This document shows, piece by piece, positions 45,216-55,140 of a DNA stretch of 64,000 nt. Position 1 is the stretch's first letter. Each line of letters opens with the position of its first letter. This stretch comes from Prorocentrum cordatum (Eukaryota; Sar; Dinophyceae; Prorocentrales; Prorocentraceae), in assembly GCA_963575745.1 (NCBI GenBank), contig CAUYUJ010012113.1:268559-332558 (forward strand). The letters are read 5' to 3'. Both the position numbers and the translations under genes were made by a program. The notes beneath the pieces were generated by a model. The model was not told where the DNA came from. It worked only from the letters and a program-made list of their open reading frames with translations, and did no database searches.

Positions 45216-46231
45216 CGTCGTTGTTCAGTGGGTACATGCGCCAATCGCCAGAGTCGGGAGGGGGGAGGGACAGTCATCTATGATGACGCGTTTAGGTTTC
45301 TGTGGTGATTGAGTAGGCTCGTTTCCGAGCAGGACCGGTTCCTCGGGTTGCCAGTATAACCGTGTGCTGATGTTGGCAAACCCTGCAGGTAGTGGTGCAT
45401 GCCAATCATATCATGTTGGTTGATCGGCTACTGCAATATCCTGAACAACCGTATTGGTATCCAGGTTAATTGTTACACGTCGGATAACATCCGACCATTT
45501 CGGTCCTCCTTGGTTGGTCGTCACATAGTGATGGATGTTGTGGTCCGTACGTGTATAGGTGTTCAAGTATATCGGCACGTTTCCGTGCGTGGTCTTGCTT
45601 CCCAGGATTTTGTCGTTGAGGTGACGGATGAGTGTACTGCGTGTCTGAGCTCGCCATTCAGCATGTCGTGCCGTTTGGCCGTACCAATCCAACACATGTT
45701 GTGGCATCGCCAATTTGCACGTACATGCCCACAACTTAGAGCTGATCGGTATTGATGTTGCTACCTGCATATAGGTACCACTCGGTGAACTGTCTTGCAT
45801 ATTGAACCGAATACCGAAATGACACAAACGCATCCGTATCACAACTTAATATCTTCCAGAGTATCATGTACTGGGGACAACTTCCGTACGTATCCTGGGG
45901 GGCCAAACATTATGATTTTCATACGGAGCTTCCTGGCTTTCATCAAAAGGTTTTGGATACGTGACCAGTGTGGGGCCACTCTTTTCCCTGGAGTTCGTGC
46001 ATACCAGTCACCCGGGGTATGAATCCATATTAGAGTGTAATCTCCACTGATCACCGCACCCAGGTAATATGTGCCCACAGTCGTCATAAGCTCGTTGTGG
46101 GAAATACGATCACAGAAACAACCTCGGGCGCGGAGGTCGGCGCAAGCCTCTCTCGTATCTTCAATGACAAAAGCTCTTTTACTAAGGCAAGTTGCCCCGC
46201 TGTCCTTGTTACCCCCTGGCCTTTCGGCCAT
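45216..46231 (-). pseudogene. Copia unit B conserved region of unknown function
   Basis: Two overlapping frames (46231-45839 and 45842-45411) encode one continuous region: YTLIWIHTPGDWYARTPGKR, KARKLRMKIIMFGPPGYV, MRLCHFGIRF and HVLDWYGQTARHAEWRAQ. It is present almost unchanged in unit A at 55400-56375. The residues are well conserved between copies but I recognise no family. It sits between the protease part and the methyltransferase-like domain, so it may be the N-terminal part of that module. Confidence 0.5.
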
Positions 46232-46270
46232 CAGGCAAGACGACGAGGGGGCAGCGTCGCCCTGCCATCT

Positions 46271-49200
46271 TCAAGATAAAGAAGATGCGCCTGCAACGTC
46301 TGCCAGCATCTGGGCTTCCCTCAGATGCTGGAGCTCAGCACTGCAGCGCGCCGTGGCCTCACAGGCGGATTGCTCCGCAAACGTAGCCAGCATAGATGGA
46401 TTATCCACCAACTGCTTCAACAGGCCTTTCGACCTCGCGTCGTTGACCGTCTGCAGCCCATGGTTCGCGCACCCCATCACTATCTTCCGGCGGGGCCGTA
46501 CAGCGCCCATGGGTACGCGTCCACCATGCTGGGCCAGTGTCCTGGCTACGAAGCAATCGAACGTCTCCAGATCGTCGATGCTGTCGCCTCTCATCGTCGC
46601 TTTGGCGAGCGTCTCCAGCAACCCCTGAGGCAGGTTTCCCTGCAATTGTTTGCGCTCCTGCGCCGGGGTCGGCTCGCCTGTCAGCGCCGCCTGGAACGAC
46701 GCGCTGCTTGCGCTTGAGGCGGGTTGCCCCGCAGCTCCGAATCGATCACACCTGATTGACAGATGCCCTGATGGCAACTTCGTCGTCGGCATGATCTTGG
46801 AGCCTTCGGGGAGTTCCGTCTTGACCTGTCCCTTCCCAGGGAATAGCAGCTTCTCCTGGCCTCGTTCGAGCACAATAATAGCGCGCTTGTCCTGCATACT
46901 GTCGAGGCCCAGGATGGCTGGCAGGTCCTTGCCACAGCCTGACACAATGTTCGTCTTGCACGAATCGAGCTGGGTCGAGCCCTGGTACTCGCAGGCAATA
47001 CTGAAAGTGCCCACGGTATCCGCTGGGGCCGACCCCTCGCCCACACCGCTGATGTTCAGACGACAACGGGGTTCAAATGTACAAGAACGACCATGTGCCT
47101 CAGCAGCCTGGGCAAACTTGCGGCTCGTATTTTCTCCCATTATGTTGATCTTCGAGCCTGCATCGATGGGGACAGAGTTTCCACCATCCTCCAGAAAAGT
47201 CTTACTAGGCTGCTTGATGTGCACTGTTTCTGAAGCGCCAGCTGGGCCATCTGGCGGGTTCCCCCGCAATTCGGTCGCACTCCCTGGCGGGTGTCCCCGC
47301 GTTGTGCTGGCGCCCGGCCTGCCTTCGGCCATACGTGCCAGGTCGATGTACTGGAAGTACGACACGTTCTGAGCCTGAGCGCCCTGCTCCTCCCGCCAGT
47401 TGGCATACAAGTCACGTATGCTCGTATGCTGCTCGCGGGTAGTGCGTCTCGCCAGCATCAGATACGAATGAAGGGCGATGTCCTGCAACCCCTCATTCGT
47501 GAGGTGATCCCTGTACTGCAACCACTCATCGAACTCCTTGTTCGTGACTGAGAGCTCGACGGCCCTGACTGCTGTTGCCGCTGTCGCCACTGAGGAATCT
47601 GAGAGATCAAACGAAGCACTCTCAGTCTCAGGATTGTCGGCGTCCAGCATGAACGTTGGGTGCGCATTGTCCATCTGGGTCTGGAAATGGCGAACACGCA
47701 GCTCACGCAGCTGTTCAGGGTCCAGTGCCAACTCTGCCCCGCCCCCACTCTGGGGAGACACTTGAGGAGCCGCCTGTCCGACAGGTGGAGTGTTAGGCAG
47801 GTTTCCCTGCTGGGGCGCCGTCATCGGGATAAGCTGGTCGAAGTATCCCGTCTCCATCGGCGGCCTCACCTCCTCCGGCAGGTTTCCCTGCTGCTGGGGC
47901 TGAGCTGTCTGCCTGCCCAGCACCCTGGCTGTCATCTCCTCCACCATGCCCCTCAACTCCCGCAGCTCCCTCGCTGCTTGCTCAGGAGCCTGAGTGTAGG
48001 AGCCGGCCCATGGAAATGATGACGCTATAATGCCAGGCGCTCGGCCGATAGCACATGGTGGTTGCTGAGGGTCTTCCTCGCGCTGATTGGCAACATGGCC
48101 CGCCACATTCGAGTTCCAGCACTCCTCGTGGAATAGGTGGTTACACCTCAAGCGGTAAACGCTTTCCCTCGGCTGAAACTCCTCGAGGCATACTGCGCAG
48201 GTGTCTTCCATCCCAGTGAATGCTTCCACATCTGCCGCTCTGGGGCGCACCCGCCGCTGTCTCTCCAGGACCGTTTCGGAGTCCATGAAGGCCGCTGGAG
48301 GATCCCCTGCGGGATCCAGCACCTCCGGCGCTACGGCAGCCACTGTTGGAGGAGCTGCCGTTGCGGGGGCAGCAGGCGTCACAGCGGGCGAGTTCCCTCG
48401 CATGGGTGAGCCTCTGTTCCTCGCGACATCAAGTGCAGCTGCACATGACTGGTCACGCATGCTCTGCACGGCCTGCCTGCGCCTGAAACAAGCCTGTTGA
48501 GTGTGGTACGTCTGCCGGATATAGTCAGGCGCGCCCCTACTGCCTGATGATATCGAATGGGCAGTGGGTTGGACGGCCACCTCTGGCGTCGTCGGCGCGG
48601 GCATGGAGGCCATGTGCGGATACATGGACTGATCACTGCAGCGCACATTCGTGAGGCTATGAAACTGATCCGCCGTCTCGCGAACATACCTGTTCGGGAC
48701 TCTAGACCCATCAGGGTACAGAGGCGGACCCATGCGTGCTGGCGCTGGCCTCTGGCCCTGGGCCATGCTCGGGTGAGCATTGAATGCTGGGATGAAGGCT
48801 CGCTGCCGAGCAGGATCCCGTGGATTGGGACCTTCTGGCTCCCAGGACCAGGCCGGCCTCCACCTCTGACCACTCGGGTGGGGCAGGTTGTGACTCTGCA
48901 CCTGTTGCACCGCAGCGGCCACCCTTGCGCGATAGTCATCAGGTACTCCAGCAACAGTACTTTGGCCAGCAAGTGGTCGGTGGTGACTTGTAGTGCCGGG
49001 CAGGTTTCCCTGCTGGCTCGTTGGCGTGCCGGGCGGCATCATGTTCAGGAGAGCTCTGCCATGCTCAGCTCTGGCCGCGGCGATCCTCTCCATGAGAGTG
49101 CCATTCGTGGCAGCGCGACCGGGAGTCCCGAACGGAGACTGTGCTGGTGGCGTCGCCACTGGGGTCATGCCCCTCGGTGTGTGCATGCTATGCGAGGGGC

Positions 49201-49504
49201 TCCCAGGCATCTGCTCAAATCGAGCAGGCTCTCCGAAGATGCGGCCGAATGTCTGCGGGTCTCCCTGCGGTTCGGGTGTATCATGTCGGAATCCATTGAC
49301 GGGCAGGTTTCCCTGCATGGCCTGACGATTACGCGTCACCATGGCGGACATGGCCCCCTGGCCAGCGGCCCAGGGGTCTTGCTGGTACAGTCTGTCCGCC
49401 AACTGCTCCACCTGCTCAGGATTTAGAGCGGCCGCGATCTGGTCCAGATCTGAGGTGCTAAAAGACCTGCCAAGATATGGCACTAGGCCCTTGGCTTGGA
49501 GCAC
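46271..49504 (-). CDS. Copia unit B RING-H2 finger and aspartic protease reading frame
   Basis: This is the longest intact frame of the copia copies, about 1,077 residues. The beginning (KGLVPYLGRSFSTSDLDQIA) is conserved, though an upstream extension in the same frame (ARQEARVQAVLQAKG) is plausible because the listed start is GTG. Residues about 440-500 form a RING-H2 finger (CAVC, RCNHLFHEEC, then CAIG). The last ligand Cys is Gly here (codon 48044-48046), while unit A keeps it. A retropepsin-like protease follows (SVPIDAGSKINIMG, with DAG instead of DTG/DSG, and LPAILGLDSM). Several QGNLP/RGNPP peptides are the translated hairpins. The frame's start overlaps the end of the Tpt1 frame in another register in both units. 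Confidence 0.75.
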   Translation of the reverse strand: MLQAKGLVPYLGRSFSTSDLDQIAAALNPEQVEQLADRLYQQDPWAAGQGAMSAMVTRNRQAMQGNLPVNGFRHDTPEPQGDPQTFGRIFGEPARFEQMPGSPSHSMHTPRGMTPVATPPAQSPFGTPGRAATNGTLMERIAAARAEHGRALLNMMPPGTPTSQQGNLPGTTSHHRPLAGQSTVAGVPDDYRARVAAAVQQVQSHNLPHPSGQRWRPAWSWEPEGPNPRDPARQRAFIPAFNAHPSMAQGQRPAPARMGPPLYPDGSRVPNRYVRETADQFHSLTNVRCSDQSMYPHMASMPAPTTPEVAVQPTAHSISSGSRGAPDYIRQTYHTQQACFRRRQAVQSMRDQSCAAALDVARNRGSPMRGNSPAVTPAAPATAAPPTVAAVAPEVLDPAGDPPAAFMDSETVLERQRRVRPRAADVEAFTGMEDTCAVCLEEFQPRESVYRLRCNHLFHEECWNSNVAGHVANQREEDPQQPPCAIGRAPGIIASSFPWAGSYTQAPEQAARELRELRGMVEEMTARVLGRQTAQPQQQGNLPEEVRPPMETGYFDQLIPMTAPQQGNLPNTPPVGQAAPQVSPQSGGGAELALDPEQLRELRVRHFQTQMDNAHPTFMLDADNPETESASFDLSDSSVATAATAVRAVELSVTNKEFDEWLQYRDHLTNEGLQDIALHSYLMLARRTTREQHTSIRDLYANWREEQGAQAQNVSYFQYIDLARMAEGRPGASTTRGHPPGSATELRGNPPDGPAGASETVHIKQPSKTFLEDGGNSVPIDAGSKINIMGENTSRKFAQAAEAHGRSCTFEPRCRLNISGVGEGSAPADTVGTFSIACEYQGSTQLDSCKTNIVSGCGKDLPAILGLDSMQDKRAIIVLERGQEKLLFPGKGQVKTELPEGSKIMPTTKLPSGHLSIRCDRFGAAGQPASSASSASFQAALTGEPTPAQERKQLQGNLPQGLLETLAKATMRGDSIDDLETFDCFVARTLAQHGGRVPMGAVRPRRKIVMGCANHGLQTVNDARSKGLLKQLVDNPSMLATFAEQSACEATARCSAELQHLREAQMLADVAGASSLS

Positions 49505-49763
49505 GGCTTGGACCCGTGCTTCCTGCCTCGCTCTCGTTGATCATGAAGATATGGTGGACTTCGGGCTGGTTTCCCAGCATGGTGGGGCTGTAGTGGTCCC
49601 CAGCTTCTCTGTGACCGTAAACCGTAGGAGGATCATTACCCTCTTGGTCACGAGACCACTGGTACTTGACACTAGCACTGCCCACATCAGTCCACCTATT
49701 CGGGGCCGTCATCATAGCGGTGGAGACGCGTGCCGTGCGATCGCCCAGATCTTCTGGGTTACG

Positions 49764-52097
49764 TCATTGCTTCCCCGTGGAGAGGTCTTCCACGTGGGAA
49801 ACATAGCACGGTTCAAGGATGCCGTCTTTTCCCTCGGATAGGAAGACTCCATTGTCAGACCAACAAAATTTGATCCCGTCCTTCAGGGCCTGACGCCAGT
49901 CCACAAAGATGACGAGATTGGACTCGGGGCCCCACCCACTCTTCGCACCGCGACGGCGAACCGTCGGTACAAAGTGGATGTGCGACCGGCCTGACCCTCT
50001 TTTCCTAGTGTTGTGTTCTGGGCGACAAGAGAGGCCATACCACATAATGCCTTCAAAGGCATTCCATCGAGTGCCACGCATGGCAACCTCGGGGTATGGG
50101 GCCGTTCTCCCAGCAGGGTTGTCGTGTAGTACAATATACTTGTACAACGACCATGGAGCCTTCAGCGTCCACGAGCGCCCTTCAGAGGCACGGATGAAGA
50201 TGTCGGGCTTACCAGAATCCCGCACTAACACCTTGAACTGAAGGCGTTGTTTCTCTTCACCGTCACGTTCGCGGACACGAACAATCGCCATCATGATGGC
50301 AGCCATTTGGTCCACCGTTCGGCCGTAGAAGTTCGCGGCGATGACTTGGGCCTCGTCCTGTTTGGGATTGTGCCCGTCCTGTCTCGTTCGTCCGTTGTTC
50401 CACGGAAACTCATTTACTAGCTCTGCGAGGTTAATCCACTCATAGTCTGGAATGTAGCCGAAGACTTTGGCAGGTTTCCCTGCGCCAAGGTGCGCCACAT
50501 ATGTAAGGACGGTTTGCATGGCCATGTTGTCCATGCCAAGTTCCCGTGCAAGGAGGCATTCAATGTATAGCGCGTGACGAGCATCAGGATACATTACAAT
50601 TACCTCACGAGATCCTGCCTTGACAACGATGTGTCCTCTTTCAGGCACATTGCGGATCACAGGAAACGGGCCATTCCAGCCTCCATGATCGTCCTCAATG
50701 GCAGCAGGTCGATGGTAGTCGACCAGGCCCCCTGCTGAGTAAAGGCGAGCACCATCTGGAGCCGTTTTAGCCCTGAGAGCACGATTTGTCTTGGCTACAG
50801 CCGTGGCTTGAGTTATTGCTTCTAGGCTAACTTCCCTGACGCGACGTGCTTCTTCGTGACCTGACGTCTCGGGCCCCTTAGGAAAGTCAAGGGTGTCGAA
50901 GTAAGGAAGAAAGGAGGGCTGTCGTCCAGTGTGTGCTTGGCTTGGCGATACTCCGTTGTAAAACATGAAGGCGTTGGCGGCGAAGATGCCTTCAGCCAAT
51001 ACTCTAGTGAATACAACGAGGTTGTTGTATCTGTTCAACTCTTCCTCAATCATGTGGAGAACGCCCCTGGGAAAACCGTTTCGTGACTCGATCGAAGTCG
51101 CGTGTTGGCCAGGCGCTCGGACACGAAGTGTTGCACCCTTGTTCGCCATCATGGCCTTGGCAGTATCACTGTTCAGGGCGCCTTCTCCATCTGAGTACAA
51201 GACTTTGAAGGGTCCATGGTAGGCAATCCAGCAATAGTGGTAGGCGTCGAGTATAGTGTCACGTTCTCTGTCGGAAATCTCTTGGCCTGCTGCCAGGCGA
51301 ATACAACGGTCCATAATGTGAAATATGGTTCGTTTCCTGTAAACCATGATATCCATTTCACCTTCATCGAGCCAATTTCCAGGAAGGCTTACAGAAGGTA
51401 GCGTTGAATTTCCTGGACGTTCCCATGCTCTACATTCCCGACAGGTGTCACAAACTTCTTTGATCATACTTAGTCGAACGTTGTCCAGTCCCACATTGTC
51501 TAGGATTAGCATCATATCGGGTTCCTTCGCATGAAACCACCGTAGGTGCAATTTACGGAGTTCCTGTTTGACGACATGAGGTTCGTGACTACGGAGATTT
51601 TGCAGACTGCGTTGGATATCAAATCTCGCCCAGTCGGGTAGTCGTGGAGCCCCCGAGCTGGTTGAGGCAAGGGGGTTCCTTGTAGCTCTCCGCAGTCGGT
51701 CTCCTTCGTCAACTGCATCTGGTGGTGGCGGTACGCCTTGTAGGCGGCCGCGGCGGGCCGCTACCTGTGGCGGTTCGCCAGAAGACGCAGAAGGCGTGTT
51801 TCCACGCTCGGGCGCGTCTCGTAGCATGTCGTAACTGCTGGCGCCAGATGTAGGGTCAGTGTTCCCGAAGGATCGTGGTCGCGGTGGCCTGGCGTGCGCA
51901 CCTTGGCGGCCACCTGATGCGGAAGCTTTGCCCTCTCCAGGTTTGGGTGGAGGTTTCCACCAAGCTGGCACATTCTTGCCTTCGGGATCATGGTCATCTG
52001 GAAATTTGAACTGTTCAGCAAAACGACATTTACCGGTTTCAGTGTCGAGGTGGCCTTGCTTCTCGTAAGATCCCTTTCGCATGCAGGACATGGCCAA
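49764..52097 (-). CDS. Fused integrase and Tpt1-like reading frame at the junction of the two copia copies
   Basis: A single open frame of 777 residues encodes the linker (KGSYEKQGHL), HHCC finger and integrase (DIMVYRKRTIFHIMDRC, YSDGEGALNSD, SIESRNG) of unit A. At KVFGYIPDYE (about 50437) it then switches without a frame change to WINLAELVNEFPW, the Tpt1-like domain of unit B. Comparison with 42370 (integrase continues) and 60550 (Tpt1-like domain begins upstream) shows a recombination junction, not the normal gene order. The domain runs to SHVEDLSTGKQ and ends in TGA at 49764-49766, where unit A has TGG. Confidence 0.8.
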   Translation of the reverse strand: MAMSCMRKGSYEKQGHLDTETGKCRFAEQFKFPDDHDPEGKNVPAWWKPPPKPGEGKASASGGRQGAHARPPRPRSFGNTDPTSGASSYDMLRDAPERGNTPSASSGEPPQVAARRGRLQGVPPPPDAVDEGDRLRRATRNPLASTSSGAPRLPDWARFDIQRSLQNLRSHEPHVVKQELRKLHLRWFHAKEPDMMLILDNVGLDNVRLSMIKEVCDTCRECRAWERPGNSTLPSVSLPGNWLDEGEMDIMVYRKRTIFHIMDRCIRLAAGQEISDRERDTILDAYHYCWIAYHGPFKVLYSDGEGALNSDTAKAMMANKGATLRVRAPGQHATSIESRNGFPRGVLHMIEEELNRYNNLVVFTRVLAEGIFAANAFMFYNGVSPSQAHTGRQPSFLPYFDTLDFPKGPETSGHEEARRVREVSLEAITQATAVAKTNRALRAKTAPDGARLYSAGGLVDYHRPAAIEDDHGGWNGPFPVIRNVPERGHIVVKAGSREVIVMYPDARHALYIECLLARELGMDNMAMQTVLTYVAHLGAGKPAKVFGYIPDYEWINLAELVNEFPWNNGRTRQDGHNPKQDEAQVIAANFYGRTVDQMAAIMMAIVRVRERDGEEKQRLQFKVLVRDSGKPDIFIRASEGRSWTLKAPWSLYKYIVLHDNPAGRTAPYPEVAMRGTRWNAFEGIMWYGLSCRPEHNTRKRGSGRSHIHFVPTVRRRGAKSGWGPESNLVIFVDWRQALKDGIKFCWSDNGVFLSEGKDGILEPCYVSHVEDLSTGKQ

Positions 52098-52696
52098 TAT
52101 ACAGAGATAGAGTCATGATACTTACACTGTGTGGGGTCTCTGCTATGGCTAGGATTGTCCTTTCGGACATTGTCGATGCATGCTGGGCATGTAGCCACTT
52201 TTGGGAAGATGCGATCGCCGACGCGTCTCATGCCTTCTCCTGGTTCAGCTTGATCAAGAAGGTCAGCAGGGTGAGCATGTGCAGTACGTGTAGGCGCGTC
52301 TCCGCGAATGGCGCCAATGGCTTTCGCCAAATAGACGGCTTCCAAAAAGGCAGACTGCAGTCGTCGAGTGCATTTTTGTGCCAGTGAAAGCTCTCTGTTG
52401 CACGGTTGTGCGTGCGCATGCTGACCGTTGCATTTGAGTCGCTCAAAGGGTTTAAGAATCGTCTCGTCGTTGCCGGTGATATTTGTCGGCTTCTTGATGT
52501 AGTCGCCAGCCGTATCTTTGAGTCCCGTCGCACATTGATCAATGCGTGCGGTTGTAATATGTGGTCGGTTGGCAAGTTCTTTCCATGGGGAAATCTCATC
52601 CACCCATGTTCCTGTGGGTCGTTCGCGTATAAACCACCTCCGTGCGTTATCTTGAGTAGCAGCAATTGTACCACAATAAGTTATGTGTGGTAAATC
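51761..52696 (-). pseudogene. Copia unit A methyltransferase-like C-terminal part and zinc region
   Basis: The frame begins with HITYCGTIAATQDNARRWFI directly at the right side of the inserted DNA (the open frame further upstream is insert sequence). It continues with DQCATGLKDTAGDYIKKPTN and CPACIDNVRKDNPSH, AQ/TQCKYHD and WPCPACERD. This is the counterpart of 43440-44600 in unit B and is separated from its own N-terminal half (54761-55140) by the 2.06-kb insertion. Confidence 0.65.
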
Positions 52697-52859
52697 CGCC
52701 GACCCCTTGTGGGTCTCTAGGCGCGTGAGATAGCCCCCCCCCCTCCAGTCCCCCCCCGGGGCGCCCAAACCGGCGATTCGACCCCCCCCTGATGCACCCT
52801 TCCTCCCCCGGGCCCGGCACGAGCGACTCGCGGGGCTTTTTCGGGCCCAAGAGGGCCCC

Positions 52860-53440
52860 AAGACGGGCCCAGAAGGCCCCGAGTGGCCTCCAAGACGGGC
52901 CACGAAGTCCCCGAGACGCCAATTGGGCGCTCGAAAACGCCCAAGATGGCCTCAAGTCGGGCCCCGAGGCCTCCAAGACGGCCCCGGGGGCCCCGCATGA
53001 GCCTCCCAAGAGGGCACCGAGATGCTAAAACTGGTGAGTGCCCATTATGTTTTACGGTGTTTGTTTTGCCTTTTCGCCTCTTCGGCATCCCGACGCCCCG
53101 ACGCGGCCCCCGAGGCCCTGAATGCCGCCCCGAAACGGTTCAAGAGGCCCCCAAGATGGCCCCAAGACGGCCCAAGATGGCCCCGAGACGGCCCTAGAGG
53201 CGCCGAAGGCGCCCCAAGAGGGCCCCAAGACGGGCCCAAGAGGGGGCCAAGAAGGGGAAAAACATATAATTTCGACGTTTCGGCCCCCAGGCGCCCCCAG
53301 GAAGCCCCAAGAGGTCCCCCAAGAGGCCCCCAAGAAGCCCCCAAGAGGCCCCAAGCAGGCCCCAAGAGGCCCACAAGAAGCACCCAAGAGGCCCAAAATA
53401 GCTCCCAAAACGACTCCAAAGTGTGGGCGGTACCATTTGA
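52860..53440. repeat. 11-bp array inside the insertion
   Basis: Words such as GGCCCCCAAGA, GGCCCCAAGACG and GGTCCCCCAAGA recur with a period near 11 bases, clearest at 53285-53400. This is the same family as 11120-11720. Gly/Leu/Trp-rich minus frames are artefacts. Confidence 0.85.
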
Positions 53441-54059
53441 GGCACACGGACGACGCACCTCGCGTGGCACTTGGTCGGCGCAACTTGAGGTCTCGGAGAG
53501 GCCGACCACGAGATCCCCAATAATATTCCACTGGCCTCAGACTCACAACCCCGGCACGGCAGCGGGATTCGCGGGACGCGCCCCGGGCCATTCGAGAAGT
53601 ATCCCTCTCAGGATCCACGACAAGATCCTCACTTGTCCTCGCCCCCCCCCTCCTTCTCCTCCCCCGTCGTCTCCGTCTCCTGCTTTGTTCCCCCCCACTG
53701 TCCACGGCATTCGCGCGCTGCCCGACGCGCTGCAGCGCCTTCGTGGAAGTCCCCCAGAGGCCCCGAAGCGGCACCCCAGTGGCTTCAAAACTGCACTCCT
53801 CGAGCCCCCGAGAGGCAGCTGCTTCGAAGGCCCCTCGGCGTGTCGAACCCCTCGAGCCCAGGTTCGGGGCCCGAGACCGCCGAAAATCGACCCGGAAAGA
53901 AAAACTACTTGAAGGGGCCCGCGGACAAGTCCGGGGCTCCATTTTAAGCCGACTTCTCCTCCTCATCCTCCGCATCCGCCTCAAGAGAAAGAGTAAGCTC
54001 GCACCTGCGTCCTCGGGCGCGGGGGCCCGTGACCCATACTGTCAATCTTTGCCCCCTGC

Positions 54060-54375
54060 TCATCCCTCCTCCCCCTCCTCCTCCTCCGCCTCGTCATCGT
54101 TCCTCCTCCCCCTCTTCCTCTTCCTCCTCCTCCTCCTCCCTCCCCCCTCCTCCTCCTCCTCCTCATCCTGCTGCTCTTCCTCCTCCTCCTCCTCCCTCCT
54201 CCTCTTTCTCTTCCTCGTCATCCTCATCCTCATCCTCGCCCTCATCTTCATCCTCCCCATCATCATCATCACCGCCGCCATCGTCATCACCATCATCTTC
54301 CTCATCGTCGCGCCATTGTCATTAACGTCGTCATCATCGTCATCATCAGCAGCATCACCATCGTCGCCATGGTCG
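54060..54375. repeat. CTC and CAT microsatellites inside the insertion
   Basis: A CTC-rich tract (about 54065-54240) passes into CAT/ATC repeats (about 54240-54370). Long frames of Ser, Pro, Leu or Glu/Met are artefacts of the repeat. Confidence 0.92.
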
Positions 54376-54760
54376 CCGTCGTGTCAGCAGGACCATCCTC
54401 GTCACCTGGCAACACACTACCCGAAAGACTCCGACCATGATCATCCACAGTACTCCCGGACGGCATCCGCCGACACCCTTGAGATGTCACCGGCGCGCAA
54501 CGTACTGCCCCGACTCCACCGCCCGAAAAGCCCCAAAGACGACCACGGAACCCTCGGAGAGAACCCCCAAACACCCCGTGCATGCCTGATGCCACCCGCG
54601 ACAGGCCCCCCAAACGGCGCCCGTGCGCGACGGCCCGCCCAACGGCACCCGAACACAGTTCAAGGTCACCACCTGAATCTTTCCCGCAGCTTGCAAAGAA
54701 GCCGTGGTAACGACCACGCGGGAAAAAAAGGGGGTCGGCGGATGTGGCGCAAGCCTATAG

Positions 54761-55140
54761 AATCATCTTCATGGTGCTGTTCCTAAGTATTGTGATTGAC
54801 TTTGTAGTTGTAGTAGGATGGTGGTCCTGTGGTGCGGCAACTGGGCTGTAGCATGGCAACTCGTACGTAGCGTATTGCGAAGTAGTGATCTACAGCTCGC
54901 TGCACCGAGGGATCTCCCAGGTCGACGCGCGTAGTCTTGTCTAAGTTGCCTCCTGAGGAGAGACCCCCTGAGAAGGCAAGCTCCGAAATGCCACCCTCAC
55001 CTCCACAAAGCTCCAACATATCCACGCAGTTATTGTGACCATAGCATAGAGTAACTACTATGCAATATATGTCAGCGTGTGTGTCGGGCATAGATGTGGG
55101 GAGGGTAAGGAACAGGTCATCATCCTCATCGGAGCTTATT
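54761..55140 (-). pseudogene. Copia unit A methyltransferase-like N-terminal part
   Basis: MLELCGGEGGISELAFSGGL and NLDKTTRVDLGDPSVQRAV match unit B; the text then runs to VNHNT and is cut by the insertion at 54760. A base missing at about 55146 relative to unit B puts it out of frame with the preceding region. Confidence 0.65.

Larger units (their letters stand above)
39558..50437 (-). mobile_element. Copia unit B: 5'-truncated Ty1/copia-like element
   Basis: Read on the minus strand, this copy starts inside a Tpt1-like domain at about 50437 and continues through RING finger, protease, methyltransferase-like domain, zinc region, integrase, RT and RNase H to about 39800. The order protease, integrase, RT, RNase H is that of Ty1/copia. 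The 5' end is fused in frame to integrase of unit A. It has 22 of the short GNRA hairpins. Frameshifts and stops (49764, about 41460, 40253) show that it cannot make one intact polyprotein. Confidence 0.85.
52697..54760. mobile_element. 2.06-kb insertion in the methyltransferase-like frame of unit A
   Basis: Unit B is continuous where unit A is split. The flanking bases AATC occur on both sides (52693-52696 and 54761-54764), consistent with a 4-bp target duplication. Near the ends lie inverted repeats of 13 bases: ATCCGCCGACCCC (52694-52706) and its complement (54731-54743); the right one is 17 bases inside the boundary. The interior has no transposase that I can see, only 11-bp GGCCCCCAAGA-type arrays and CTC/CAT repeats. 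It may be a non-autonomous element or filler DNA. Confidence 0.65.

Noticed and set aside
36941-49766. Reassigned stop codons (TAG and TGA) in element frames
   Set aside because: TAG at 36941 and 40253 and TGA at 49764 each interrupt conserved text, but at 36941 and 49764 the sister copies have CAG and TGG, so these are ordinary nonsense mutations in decaying elements.
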